Shown here: positions 26,172 to 38,100 of the stretch, piece after piece
Numbering within the stretch: the first letter of the stretch is position 1
Layout: each line of letters opens with the position of its first letter
Assembly: GCA_019096065.1 (NCBI GenBank)
Contig: JAGUCH010000003.1
Location: 10,354,001-10,418,000, forward strand
Reading direction: 5' to 3'
Origin: Paracyclopina nana
Taxonomy: Eukaryota; Arthropoda; Copepoda; Cyclopoida; Cyclopettidae
DNA: 64,000 nucleotides
Translations under genes and position numbers: made by a program
The notes under the pieces: model-generated
What the model saw: only the letters and a program-made list of their open reading frames with translations
What the model was told of the DNA's origin: nothing
Databases searched by the model: none

Positions 26172-28287
26172 ATGAACGGTGGAGGTGAATCTTCGTCTGG
26201 ATCAGGCGAAAGAGGCCAAGATGCCAATGGCAACTTGAGCAACAATAACTTGGGAGCGAGGCCAAAAGTGCGAACAAAAAACATCCATGCTGGAGATCAA
26301 GTTGTTCCCCTTGAAAAGATCCGTGATGACAACATCGAGGACAAAGACGAGAACAGTGACGACGACTTTTACGTCTACAGGTAATTCAAAGTTAACCTTA
26401 TTCAGGAAAATATTTGGAATATCTTGGCTCTTATCAAGGTACACTGGTCACAATTCTCGTGTGAATGGTCTGGAGGACGAAGATGAAGATCCTCTGGAAG
26501 TGGCTGACTTGCCCAAGTCTTTCTATCGATTGGATGTTGGCTCGGACTCCGAGGCTTCATCCTTGCCCAGATCCGTTGGTGCTGGCCAGTCCAACTTGAG
26601 CACCGAGGTGGCAGCTTTGATCCAGAGTGAAATGGCTTCCATGGCCCATCATCACCAAGAACCTCACCATCATTATCAACCTCATCATCAGAATGGCCGA
26701 GAATCTCCTGACATGGACTTTTTAGAGATGGACTTTGACCCTGGTGATTCTAGTGGGGACTCCTCCGAAGAGAACAACGAGCCACCAAAGAACGATTTGG
26801 AGAGACCTCAGGAATTGCACCTTGAAGTGAACAACGCAGCAGCAGCTGTGGACGAATTCGATGACCACTTCGAGGCTGACCTTCCCTTGATTAACGGGGG
26901 CGGGAATGCATCAGCTCCATTGCAGAGTCCTGCTTTGGCTGCCAATGAGCTTAGCATGACCAGGAGTCGAAGCTTGAACTCACCCTTGACGAGCGCGACG
27001 ACCTTTCTCGATCCTGGCAACACCAATCGGTAATCGCTCACTTTTCATGCTCAATTTTTTCCTCCTCAAAATAAGATATTATCAACAGCAACAAAAGAAG
27101 GCATTCTGGAGAAGATGGTCTGTGTACGGCCTCGTCCTCGTCCTCGGCGGCCTCCATGTCCGTCGAGGCCAACATGGAGCTATGTGGAGCGAGGCTGTCA
27201 CAACGTGAAGCACTTGTCTTTGGCGTTCCTGGATCCTCTGGATCGAATGGCGGTCAAAACGTGCATCGAGCCCTGCTCAAGCTAAGGATGCTTGACCACT
27301 ACTCTGAATCTGCTAGTGCTGTGACTTTAGGAAACAACGGCTCTCCTGACAGCCAGGAGGAGGCTGAAGTGAAAAAGACCATGATCTGGACGGAAATGGA
27401 GGCTTGCAAAAGGCAAGCTAGCCACGCTGGAGTCACTCCTTGTGGTGTAATTGCTGTGATCAACGTTCTTCAAGTAAATGCCTTTTTTAAGTAGCATTGA
27501 CTCGCCTGCTAAAAAATTACCATTTCAGGCCATGGAAATCCCTCAGACGAATGACAACGTGCTGCAAATTGTGCCAACCAAAGTACGAGCGGAAAACGCA
27601 CCAATTCCAGAGTACCTTTTTAGCCGAGCTGTTGCTGGCACTTGTCATCAAGACCTCATTGACAGCATTGGCATTCTCACTGACGGCCAAGTGGCGGGTC
27701 GATTTTTCAGCTTCTATCCAGCCAGGAAGATCAACTTGTCCAATTGGCTAGCCAATTGGATGTCCAAAGGGGCTGTGCCAGTAGCCACGTTGAATTTGCA
27801 GCGTGGCTTCAATTGGCGGCCTGGTCAGACCATTCCAGATGCTTGGCACCACCAGATGATCTTCGGTGTGGGCCCCAACGGAATCTACTTGACCAACCCG
27901 TTGGAAAGTGTCAGCGAGGACATTCTGCTTGACCAGCTGTGCAGCAAATCCGAGATTTTGATCCGGAGATCTGATGTCGTGTCCAGGTGGCATCCCACGA
28001 GTGATCTTCAAGCATTGGCTGAGGCTGCTGACGAGAGGTGGGACAATTACAATGTGTTGGGACAAGTTGTGGATGTGCTGCGAGAGGAGCACCAGAGGCC
28101 AGTCCAATTGGCCTCGCCGATGAGCCAAAATGCTCCATCTGGAGCCGCGGCCCAAAACCCAGTGCAACGAACTCACGTGAAAATTCCTGCTGGTTACAAA
28201 TCTGGCATCACTCTGTATGTCAATGTCAACAATCCTAGCTATGCTGAACTCATGTCATGTCCTGAATTGCCATTGAAGATCTTCTAA
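26172..28287 (+). CDS. Uncharacterised protein with papain/C39-like domain
   Basis: Exons 26172-26380, 26439-27029, 27089-27473 and 27529-28287 join in phase to 647 residues. I do not recognise a named family. The first half is acidic, Ser/Asn-rich and likely disordered, with a His-rich patch near 26646-26690. The C-terminal half looks globular: a Cys box AGVTPCGVIAVINVLQ (about C385), then about 115 residues later WHHQMIFGVGPNGIYLTNP (H502/H503, N518). The order Cys ... His followed by hydrophobic-G-x-G-(I/V)-Y-x-x-(N/D)-P resembles C39/papain-like cysteine peptidases, which suggests, but does not prove, a protease or a protease-derived fold. There is no signal peptide, so it is probably intracellular. 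The start at 26172 is the first in-frame ATG and is preceded by a two-codon upstream ORF. Confidence 0.85.
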
Positions 28288-28396
28288 CTCTGTTGCATCA
28301 TCTCATTGCAAAAATAATTACATATATATATATATCATCAGCAACTCACTTTTAAGCTAAATTGGCCAGGATTATAATGTGTTTTCTATGCACAGG

Positions 28397-29046
28397 ATGC
28401 TGCCATGGATTCTGGCTGTTTTTGGGAGCTTTTTGGCCACAGCAACTGAGCAACGCTGCTTTATGTATATGCTGTTGAGCAAGCTGTCAAAGCACGTAGT
28501 CCAAGTCACATGCAGGTGGATTTTGGCCACTGGACCACCAAAAAATCTGTTGCATGACCTTTCCAAGCAAGGAGTTTTAAGAAGGGTGAGTGAGATGTCT
28601 GAGCATGACTTCCCTCCCATGGAATCCGGTGATGAGGAATCAGCAGCAGATGACTCACAGAGTGAAGATAATGAAGATCAACTATTAGATGCGTTGTCTC
28701 AGATTCCAAGCGGAAAAAACCCAAATTTTGATCGTTTGTCAGAAAAAGACAGGCTCGAGGATGCTTTTCTGCTCACTTCATTCAACCAGGTATTTTTCCA
28801 ATTTTTAAAAACTAAAAGAGATCCATTAACAAAAAACAGTGATGCAATTGATCAGATAATTCAAGCTAGTGCATCTATGTATGGTGATTAGTGATTTTTT
28901 CCTAGCAAAGTAACAATTATGAAAAGCTTTCGTATGAATTGAACAAAAGCAGATGTGTGTTGACACATGTGCATGATGTGTCACAAAAGGACAATTTAGT
29001 ATTTTCCAGAGGAACAATCAAGAGCATTGCAGCTGTTGACTTTTAA
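28397..29046 (+). CDS. Tentative gene: small acidic protein, unassigned
   Basis: Two exons are proposed: 28397-28789 (ends ...LLTSFNQ|GTATTT) and 28906-29046, after a TTTTTTCCTAG acceptor, joined in phase 0. The product is about 177 residues with a hydrophobic or basic start, an acidic Ser/Glu/Asp middle (EESAADDSQSEDNED), and KLSYELNKSRCVLTHVHDV after the intron. A start at 28595 (MSEHDFPPMESGDEE) is also possible. The first exon is preceded by an acceptor-like CTATGCACAG, so an upstream exon may exist. A further open exon at 29064-29135 (LLRKCGRATEDEVQ) looks coding and could be an alternative end. I do not recognise the family; the open frames and splice sites are the only support. Confidence 0.45.
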
Positions 29047-29214
29047 AAAATCCCTATTTTTAGTGTCTCTTGAGGAAATGTGGAAGAGCAACCGAAGATG
29101 AAGTTCAAGCCAAAAAAGCCAGAGTTGCACTGTAGTTGTGGTGAAAGAGGAGGAGGAAAGCTAACCATGCTTTTAGAAAGCTGAAGAAGAATAACAGCTG
29201 AAAAAACACAAATA

Positions 29215-30889
29215 ATGGCACATTTGAACTACTATGTCCTCTTCCTGGTCACCTTGGCCCTGGCCCCTTGGCCACTGTGCACCAACAGCCTCAGGCTCAC
29301 GGGCAGTGTCAACTTCAACGAGACCTTCTTCATGTTCCTCGCCAAGTTTGGCTTCCAAAAAACCGAAGTCTTGAGCAAGGAAGACACTCAAGGCTACATT
29401 TATGGCAACATCTCCTTTGCTTCGCCTCACAGCCAACAGAATCAGCATGTGATCCTGGCAGCCTTGGACAGGGCCAATTTCCTTGAATATTATGGCAACA
29501 GGTCCATCTTCAACAAGCAGAAGGCCTGCGAGAAGATGTTCGACAAGGTCAACAGTGTGACCTATGATGCAGTCTGCAATCAGGCTGGTGAGCAGGACTT
29601 TTTGCGTGCAGTGCCCTGCCCTGCCAATGGCTTTTGTCCGGATGAGGACAACATTGACAACGTGGTCAAGGGGGCCCAGTTCACCTTCCGGATCCAGGAT
29701 CTGTACCAGGCCAGGTTCTGGTACATTTCCCTGGTGGCCTGCAGGAGAAACGTGTCCACCTGTGCCATGGACTATGTGGAGGACTTGCAGGGAGAAATCA
29801 ACTATGACATTCATTTAGTGAATGGCAATCCTGGTGGGCGGAACAGGAACTTTTTCAAATTCCAGTTTTCGAGTGATGTGCAGGACTTACTGGAGGTCTA
29901 CTTAATTCTGCTCCTCGTCTACACAGTGCTCACCCCCTTGCAGCTGCATGCAGCCAGGAAGCAAAAGCACCCAATCACAAGGCTGTTGGCTGCGGATCTC
30001 ACTGTGCAGTATGTGGCCTTGATCATGATCAACATCCACTACGGACTCTTTGCTGCCAATGGCCAAGGCGTGGAGGCGTTTGCTGTGATAGGCGAGGTCC
30101 TGGAGATCATTTCCCAGTCCATGTTTATGCTCCTGTTGCTCCTTTTGGCCATGGGCTGGGCCATCACCAGGCAAGAGCTGACGTGCAAGTTTTCCTTTTT
30201 TACACTCTGGTCCTTGTACACTCTGCTGTCTTGTCTCCTCTACATTTGGATGAAGGTACTCATTAAAATGGAATCTTAACTCATAATTGTTATTGTATCC
30301 CTGCAGACTGAAGTGGATGTTGTAGAGGACATTGAGGAGTACCAAACGGTGCCAGGGATGCTCACCTTGGCATTGAGGGTTATAGTGATGATCAGCTTTG
30401 TCATTGTCCTCCGGGACACAATGTTTCACGAGTACAACCAGGAGAAGCTGAGCTTTTTCCTCCATTTCGGAGCAGCTTCACTGGTCTGGTTCAACTACCT
30501 GCCCTTGTTGGCCGTGGTGGCCTTGCCCATTTCGGCCTTGTGGAGAGAAAAGTTCCTCATTGGAGTTTCCTACAGCGTGGACACATTTGCGTTTGCCATT
30601 CTCATGCACCTCTTGTGGCCAAGTAGGAGCCAGCAATATTTCATGTTGGCAGTCAGAAAGGTATTTGAAAAAGAAAATTCAAAAGTATTGTTAATACTAA
30701 TTTTTTTTGCAATAGACTGACCATACTGAAGAACTGGAAGAGTTGTGCCAAGCAGCCAATCATTTGAATGAGAGTGGTGGTGAATCCGGAGGCGAGCTTT
30801 GGCTCCGGAAAAACTATGCTGATGATCCTGAAGAGCTGCTTAGCTCATCATCATCAGATGGCTCAGTGACTGACCTTGTTGTGATATGA
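29215..30889 (+). CDS. GPR180/TMEM145-family seven-helix membrane protein
   Basis: Exons 29215-30255, 30307-30660 and 30716-30889 encode 522 residues. A cleavable signal peptide (LFLVTLALAPWPLCTNS) is followed by a GOLD-like luminal domain of about 200 residues with paired cysteines and several N-x-S/T sites, then seven hydrophobic helices from about residue 225 (VYLILLLVYTVLTP, with IISQSMFMLLLLLLAMGW as a later helix). This is the layout of the GPR180/TMEM145/intimal-thickness-related receptor family (GpcrRhopsn4). The tail is acidic and Ser-rich. Family members are thought to act in trafficking or signalling; the ligand is not established. Which vertebrate paralogue is closer cannot be judged here. 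Confidence 0.92.
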
Positions 30890-32666
30890 ACTTCAATCAA
30901 GCAAAGCATATATTTAACAGAATACACCCATTATTTTATAGCCTTGATATAGAAAGTTAACCCAATTCTTCAATGCACTTTTGAAGGGTACATTAATACT
31001 AATTTACTAAGTGGATTTTTCCGCTTATGTTGAATTTTGCATATTTCAAAGGTTGTAGTTCCCGTTGCGTCAAATCGCTACTCCATTTAGCGGATCAAAA
31101 AAGCAATTGCTGAAAATAGCTTTCAGGTGCAGCTTTTTCGCAACTTTTTCCCTTGCATAGAAGCTCGCGCAACCTCTCCTTAAAAGAGGATAAAAGAGAT
31201 AGCCTTTAAAGAGCTGCTTACTTATACAGGGAGTATACTATATACACACACGCATATGTAGTGCAGTGTAGTAGCCTTGCCCAAAAGTTGAAGTGCTCCG
31301 GGAGCTCTCACGCGAGTGCTCGCATCAAAAGAGAAAGCCATCGAGTGTATGGCCTTCGCTTGAAGCCTTGGCAGCCTTCAAGGCGCGCCAAATTCATTCA
31401 TTTCTTGTGGAGCTGCTGGCTGCGCCACATCCATCATCCATTACCCCAGACTAAGCTAAGCAACGCGAGCAACCCTCCACCCACTATTACCTTGCTTAGC
31501 TCAACTCAGCCCCCGCCATTCAGGCCATGTGGCCTTTGCGGCGGCCGGACCATCACCAGCCCTGAGCCGGCCCTGCAGCCAGGGCCGCCAGGCTGGCTTC
31601 CTCTAAGTGACCACCGGCGGCCTAAGGCTGGACACCGAGGACCAGAGAGGCGTGGCGCCACAGGGGGCGGGGTGTCAACGAAGCGGCAGCGGCGGCCAGT
31701 CGAGGGGCAGCCGCCTGCGCAGCCATTCCCTCGATTCGGGCGCGCCCCTCGTGCCCGCCCCCTTGTTTCCCGCCCTATGCACCGACGAGCCAGTACACCA
31801 TGACCCGTACGCCGCTCCAACCGCCAACTCGCCCGCGTCCTCGGCCTGTGAACAGCTGACGGCGGGCGAGGAATCTCATGAGTGGCACAAGGTGCATCAC
31901 CAGCCAATGCATTACCACAGCAGGAAATATGAGTAAGTTGACATTAATTTAGACCTTTATGCATGAGATAATGTGTCTACCACTTTTTCAAACCTCGGAC
32001 ATAGTGTCACTTGTGTCATTTTTACTAAGAATGCTTTAATGTCACATTCCTTAGTAAGCAACCGCTAGCATTATTTAACTTTGAAACCTTAAATGTTTCA
32101 TTATATGAAGGATTTTTTACATGGTCAACTTATATTAAACCTTATGAAATTTTTGAATCTCACACATACTAAAAGTTCTTTTAATTCTTTCATTTACTTT
32201 TTTTATAAGTAAATTAATTATTTTAACATAATTATGGCAGTATAGGTTCATTGAACAGCACATTTTCCCACATCACTATATGCAAGAGTTGGGTGTCTCT
32301 CTCCTATCCATTCAAAGATTGAATGAAATTCATGGGGGCTGTTTGGGCATGGCGGGCTGGGCTGCTTTCCTGCCCTCCCGCCCAGGAGGCGCCACCGCAG
32401 CACAGGTGCCGCCCAACCTGTGCTGCCCTCCCGCGCCCGCCCGCCACTTCCTGCTATGTGTACCCTTATAGTATAGTGAGCAGCTCGGCCCGCTAGCTGT
32501 GATAGCTAGTAGCTACTAGCTAGCTCAGAGAGTTTTGCTTGGCAATTGCTCACTGCTTCATATATACGCAGAGTTTCCCAGTTTTTCTCCGCTTTTCTGC
32601 CCCACAATGAGGCCCCCAGGGTGGATGCCCACCAGCCCAGGTCCACCCAGGTTGTAGTAGGCCACC
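30890..32666. other. SPRED 5' region with alternative first exon
   Basis: Contains a GC-rich block (about 31490-31870) inside otherwise A/T-rich DNA, as expected of a promoter/5' UTR. At 31907 an ATG opens eight codons (MHYHSRKY), ending at 31932 with GA|GTAAGT. That donor has the same phase as the main SPRED first exon, so it can splice to 32802. The longer open frame back to 31607 has no ATG. Confidence 0.55.
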
Positions 32667-35600
32667 ATGAAGGCTGTGCAGCCTCAGCCTCCAGAGTAAG
32701 TGCTTTTTAATGGGCAAAAATGAGTTAAGTAAGCTGCTCTATAGCAAGCTGGCCATTCATTCAATGATCTTTAATGAACGTTTTTTATTTGCGATTTGCA
32801 GTGGCAATGCTGTGGTGCGGGTGCGAGCCCAGGTGATGATGAGGGATGACTCGACGGGCGGGTGGGTACCCATGGGCGGCGGCGGGCTGTCCAACGTGTC
32901 GGTGCGGAAACGCAAAATCCATCACGAGGAGAACGACCAACCGTGCAAGCATGAATACCTCATCTATGGCAAACGGCTCTCGGACCAATCCGTAAGATTT
33001 TTTTAAACACTTTTTTTTTAAAAAAAATAGTATTTTTTAAATTTCAACATTTTTAATTCCGCCTTCGCAAGATGGAAGTCACCGGAGAGGTAGACAATTG
33101 AATGCTAGTTTTTTGAGTCTGTTGAATTATATTCTTTTGCTGATTTTTTTTTTTTTTGCAATTTTTTCCAAGGTGGTTCTGAGCTGCACCATCAAGAAAG
33201 ACTTTGAGTACAACAAGGTGATGCCCACGTTTCACCATTGGAAGACTGGCAACAAGAAGTTTGGCCTCACTTTCCAGACGGCCGCAGATGCCAGAGCTTT
33301 TGACAAAGGCGTTCGTTTGGCCGTCGAGGATCTCCTAGATGGTAATCCATTTTTACTCGCCAAAAAGAGATCTTAATTCCCCTTAAAATTAACACACTAA
33401 CATATATGCGTATATATAGTCAATTCCTTGGCTTGCCCGCACAAGCACTATAATAGAAGTGGTGCTACCAAAAAAGGTACTGCTAAATCTAGCTTTAAAA
33501 TGTGCAACTTGCATGCAAAACTTAATTTTAAGCATTTTTTTTGTAAAAATACTTATTTGTTTTTAGGCACAAACTATGCATTTCAATGCTTTTTTAGTAG
33601 ACAATATGTGTTTCCATGTTTCCATATTTATTTCTACTTTTTTTGATAAAGAAGATAGTTTTAATTGATATAATTTATTTCTATGTCTCTTAATGTAGGT
33701 AATATTTAGCATGTGTGTGTATATTATGGCTGGGACGAAAAAGAAGCATTGTTTGATGTGCTGAAGCAGTGTATATAAAGAGAGAGAGCAAAAGCATGAA
33801 TGGAGTTGGCTTTCATTCATGGAACTCTAAACAGTGCACTACTGCCGTGCAGTGCGCGCGCGCGCGCGCGCAAGGCCAACTTGCTTAGTGGAGCGGACCG
33901 CGCGGCGGAGTGAAAGCCCACCTCTATTAAAGGGTTGCTAGCTTAAATAGTAAAATGGTTGCCCATCCCATTTTCAATTTCTTAAAGTCATGCATTTTTC
34001 TTTTTTGGAAGAGCTTTCACTTTTAATAGGTCAAGATTCTGGGTCATGCAGCTTCATGATTTTTCAGGCCCATGCCTACTTTTGGGCCGGCCCAAAAATG
34101 ACCCCTCACCAAGGCCATCAATGCGTTTTTGTCCCAGTTGCGTGATTTTTCGGGGTTTTTTCCCGCACGCTTTGCCCCGCTGTGACTTCATTCATTCTTT
34201 CTGGAGCGCCCCCCTCCACACTGCATAAAGCTCTGTAGGCTTTCCCATACACAGTATAAACTTTTATGCTATATACTGAGCGTCCTGTAAAACTTTGGAC
34301 TGGTTTTCCTCCAGATTTGGCGCCACACATGGTATCTCTTGCATTTATGTATGCTCAGCAGAGTGATGAAGGCTTTGGCCAAAAACGATGAAGTCACCAC
34401 ATTTGTATACTCTCCATATAGTTATGCATGCTCATAACTTTTGCCCGACTCAGCACCACCAATAATGGCTGCGATGACGTCACGGATCTAAATTTGTATC
34501 TCTGTTCCAGGCATCTCCGAGACCTCCCCATTGCACCAGTACAACTTGGATGTGGGTGAAGATGACGTTTTTATGGTATATATATTCGATTCCTTGCATC
34601 TTACCAGCAAAATAACGCACTGTTTGTTTACATTTTACATACCCGTAAAGCGATTTCCTCGCGTTATAATTCAGTTTACCGATCCGACTCGGCTTTTTTA
34701 ATATCAGAATTGATTTCTGGACAATTACATAACTTTTTTTTCCATTCTGCAGCAACTTGATCTTCCTGTGGACAAGCCTGCGGAACGGATACACTCGAGG
34801 GGCACGCCCACCAAGTCATACGCAACGCTGGGCAGCCACTCCCCCTCCCCCGAGCTGAGCGAGGACCACCCCTACTATCAGCTGCACCACGGCATTACTG
34901 TGTCAAAGTCCGTCAGCCCCCCCAAGCTAAAAGCCACGCCCCCGCCTCGCTACGGCCTCGCCGAGACCTCATCTTTCCCCTTGGGACCAGCCAATGCCCT
35001 GCACGGCCACCATTTGCACCGGCCACCAAACGAGCTGGTCATGTCCTCTCAGCCTTCCATCTCTGTGGTCACCTCTCCTGAGAGGTCGACAACAACAACA
35101 ACAACAAAGCTTCTGGCAAGCACAACAACAACAGCAAATGACAAGGACTACTCCTATGTCAAGTTCCCCAGGAGGCTGGAGCCCCCTCACGAATACTCAT
35201 ACCCCAAGCTGATTGACACTTGCAAACGGCTGCCCCCGGACCTTAGTCAACCGCCCCTCGCCCTGTCCGACCTGTCACCCATCAAAAAAGCCCCTGCCCC
35301 CCCGCCGCCCCTGCCGCCGCCGGCCTCAGCCGCCGAGGAGAAGATCTCAGCTGCTGGCAGCAGTAACAGCTCGACGACGTCCCGGAAAAGCCGGCGCTCA
35401 CTCGCCTCCCTCATTCTTCCGTGCGCCGGCGGCGGGCCCGTTGGCAACCCACTGGACGAGGCTGAAGACAACAGTCATGCCCCACTCAGCCCCCCCGAGC
35501 CCCCGGGGTCAGCTGACAATTCCACATCGATGACGCTTACCTGCGCGCACTGCCGCGAGTCGTTCAACATTGCCTCAAACCAAAGGGGCGCTTGCCCCTT

Positions 35601-35880
35601 GGCCCCCGATGACTGGGCGCGTAGCGCAGTGGAAACCGTGACCTGCCTCTCCTGCGCCAAGTGTCTGCTCTACCACTGTATGAGCGACGCAGAGGGAGAC
35701 TACGGCGGACACCCCTGCGCCTGCTCCAACACGGACGGCAGCCGGGGCCGAAGGTGGCTCGGGCTCACGCTTCTCTCCGTCCTGGTGCCTTGTCTGTGCT
35801 GTTATTTGCCGCTCATGGCGTGCTACAAGAGTGGCGCGGCCTGTAGCCTTTGCGGCGGGAGACACCAGGCAGCCAAATGA
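32667..35880 (+). CDS. SPRED: Sprouty-related EVH1-domain protein (SPRED)
   Basis: Membrane-associated inhibitor of Ras-ERK signalling; SPREDs recruit neurofibromin through the EVH1 domain. Exons 32667-32695, 32802-32991, 33173-33341, 34511-34575 and 34753-35880 give 526 residues. The start has a perfect Kozak context (GCCACCATG). The EVH1 domain (about 10-125) reads [17 protein letters not shown] ... [11 protein letters not shown] ... [20 protein letters not shown] long Pro/Ser-rich linker follows, then the Cys-rich Sprouty domain ([11 protein letters not shown] ... [12 protein letters not shown] ... [12 protein letters not shown]), which is palmitoylated in relatives. A clear KIT-binding domain was not identified. 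A candidate 18-nt microexon (33072-33089) and a second first exon (31907-31932) are treated as findings. Confidence 0.95.
33854..33871. repeat. (GC)n dinucleotide run
   Basis: Nine GC dinucleotides in a row inside the third SPRED intron, flanked by GTGCA-type sequence. A similar run lies at 61183-61197. Confidence 0.85.
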
Positions 35881-36703
35881 CCGCTACTTCTTTGTGTTAT
35901 CGCTCAACTACTACTACTGAAAGTAGTGGGGGAGGGCGCGCGCTTCGCGCTCTCGCTCCCCAATCAAATTCGCTGCGTTCGTGATGACTTTTTTTTAGCT
36001 ATTATTGCACGCAGAGCCGGGCTAATTCTCCATGAGAAACCCCTGGCTCGCTTTCTAAACTTCATTTCTGCTTTAATCTGTGAACTAGTAGTTTGGGAGA
36101 TGATGAATTAGCCCTCAACGAAAAACTAGCATGTGAATGTGTACACATCATCATCAGTTGGTCTCCCGCCGCGCGGCGGCGGCGGCGCCGCCACCTCCAC
36201 GACAACCCGAGAGTGCCCTTTTTGTTTTATATACTACTACTACGCTCTATTTTTTTTATATGCTGTAGCAATCGAGCATGACAAATGGCTGAGCTATTTT
36301 TTCCTTCATTGTCATTGTCGCCACCAACAAGAACTCCCAGTTTTTATTCAATGTCACCATAATTCTTGCTAAATACTTCTACTGCTACAATGCTACTACA
36401 TCTTTTTCTGTGTAGTAAAAAATATCTATATCAACTATTATTATAATCGCAGTACATATATATCTAGAGTATAAGCCTAAATAACTATGTCGTCGTCAAC
36501 TTCTTTATAACTACTCACATGCATAAAAACCGATTGAAGAAACTTTATGAAAAGAGGAAAATATATATTTCATTCCAAGCAACTTGCTATGCTCGTCTAT
36601 TTTTAATGGTGTCCCTATTTCACTCGATGCCCACTCAGTAGTGTAGTCAGCGCAATCAAAACAAATCTGTCAAAACAAACTCTCAGCCTGACCCATTATT
36701 ACA
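35881..36703. other. SPRED 3' region and RUS1 upstream
   Basis: No gene seen. It contains a GC-rich stem-like stretch (about 35930-35960, GGCGCGCGCTTCGCGC) and a CGG-rich tract (about 36165-36195), then A/T-rich DNA that probably includes the SPRED poly(A) site and the RUS1 promoter. Confidence 0.5.
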
Positions 36704-38055
36704 ATGGTTGAAGTGACTTACATTGAGTCTAATGACAATGAGGAAGTTGTTTTAAAGCATGTGGCAATTAGGGAGAGGTTCTCTCAGGACTTCCACGTGG
36801 ACACATATGATCTATCAAAGAATGACCAATCATGGTTGCTTAAAGCCAAAATGCTGGCTAAAAATGCCTTTTTGCCAGAGGGTTTCCCCCACTCTGTTTC
36901 AGAAGATTACATTCAGTACCAATTATGGGATACTGTCCAAGCTTTTGCCAGCTCAATCAGTGGATCCTTAGCAACTCAAGTAATTTTAAAAATGCTTAAA
37001 AAAAGATCACATAATTTTTTGGTTCTTTCCAAGGCAGTTTTACAAGGAGTTGGGGTTGGAGATGAAGAGGCCACACCTTTGGCAGCCACCATAACTTGGC
37101 TACTTAGACATGGATCTGGCATGGTGAGCAGCATAGCCTTCACTTGGCTGCAAGGCTCAGATTTGGATCATAATTGTAAAAAATGGAGACTGTTTGCAGA
37201 CATAGCCAATGATGCTGCCATGTGCCTGGAACTGACTGGGCCTTTTTGGCCACAAGAATGGCTGCATTATGTGCTTTGCTCCGCAAGTGTGTCCAGAGCT
37301 TTGGTGGGGGTGGCTGGTGGAGCCACCAGAACTGCCATCACTCAGCATCAAGTACAATTGAAAATGATTGAACTTGGAATATTTTTATCATGCTTTTTGT
37401 GTTCCAGGCAAGGAAAGATAATATTTCTGATGTTGCTGCCAAAGATGGCTCTCAAGAAACCCTAGTGAATTTAGCAGCTCTCATAGTCAACTTGACCATT
37501 TTGCCTTTGCTGGCAGGGGACCAAACTTGCATTTGGCTTGTGTTTTTTGTCATGACTGTTTTGCACATTTTTGCCAATTACATGGCTGTGAAGTCTCTCA
37601 TATTTGAAACCTTGAACAGGGACAGGCTTTTGATGGTTCTTGACTATTACTGTAAGAGTCAAAAAGTGCCAAAACCTCAGGTAGTCAACTTTAGGGAAAG
37701 CCCCTTTTTTGGACTGGAAGAAAAGAACTTTTGTGGAAAGAAGATCACTTTAGGAGCTTCGTGTCAGCTTCATTTGAATCAATTGTTAAAAGCAAAGCCA
37801 CTTGGAAGCTTAAAGCAAGCTCTGAATGAAGACAAGTTTTTGCTTGTGAGTAATGATAGTGAAGTGAGTGTTATTTTGTCCAAGGAGTGCCAACCTAGTG
37901 ATTTGTTGAAGGCATTTTGCACAGCATATTTTTTTGCTCAAAATCCCAATCAAGAGCTTGAATTTGAGGATCTTGAAGAAGCTCTGAAGCGAGCAGGATG
38001 GAAAACTTCACACCTGCAAATTGCCACTCTAAATTGGAGAGGAGATTTTTCATAA
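36704..38055 (+). CDS. RUSF1: RUS family member 1 (DUF647 protein)
   Basis: Exons 36704-36979, 37034-37351 and 37408-38055 give 413 residues in phase. The DUF647/RUS core is clear: FLPEGFPHSVSEDYIQYQLWD, QGVGVGDEEATPLAATITWLLR, the stretch SGMVSSIAFTWLQGSDLD and a later segment IFANYMAVKSLIFETLN(R)R-type block. Relatives are root-UVB-sensitive proteins in plants and C16orf58 in vertebrates; biochemical function is unknown, with several membrane-compatible hydrophobic stretches. Introns are only 54-56 bp. AATAAA at 38082-38087 follows the stop by 26 bases. The SLC22 gene converges from the other strand, its stop only 45 bp away. Confidence 0.95.
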
Positions 38056-38081
38056 TGAAGCAATATAGTATATTTGATTGA

Positions 38082-38087
38082 AATAAA
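38082..38087 (+). terminator. RUS1 poly(A) signal
   Basis: AATAAA 26 bases past the RUS1 stop, within the 45-bp gap before the converging SLC22 stop codon. Confidence 0.65.
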
Positions 38088-38100
38088 ACAATAATTCTGG

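Noticed and set aside
29173..29814. 213-codon minus-strand frame
   Set aside because: Antisense to the first exon of the GPR180/TMEM145-type gene, whose signal peptide and helices are clear.
31506..31907. 133-codon minus-strand frame in GC-rich DNA
   Set aside because: Long frames are expected by chance in GC-rich sequence; this block is better explained as the SPRED promoter and 5' UTR.
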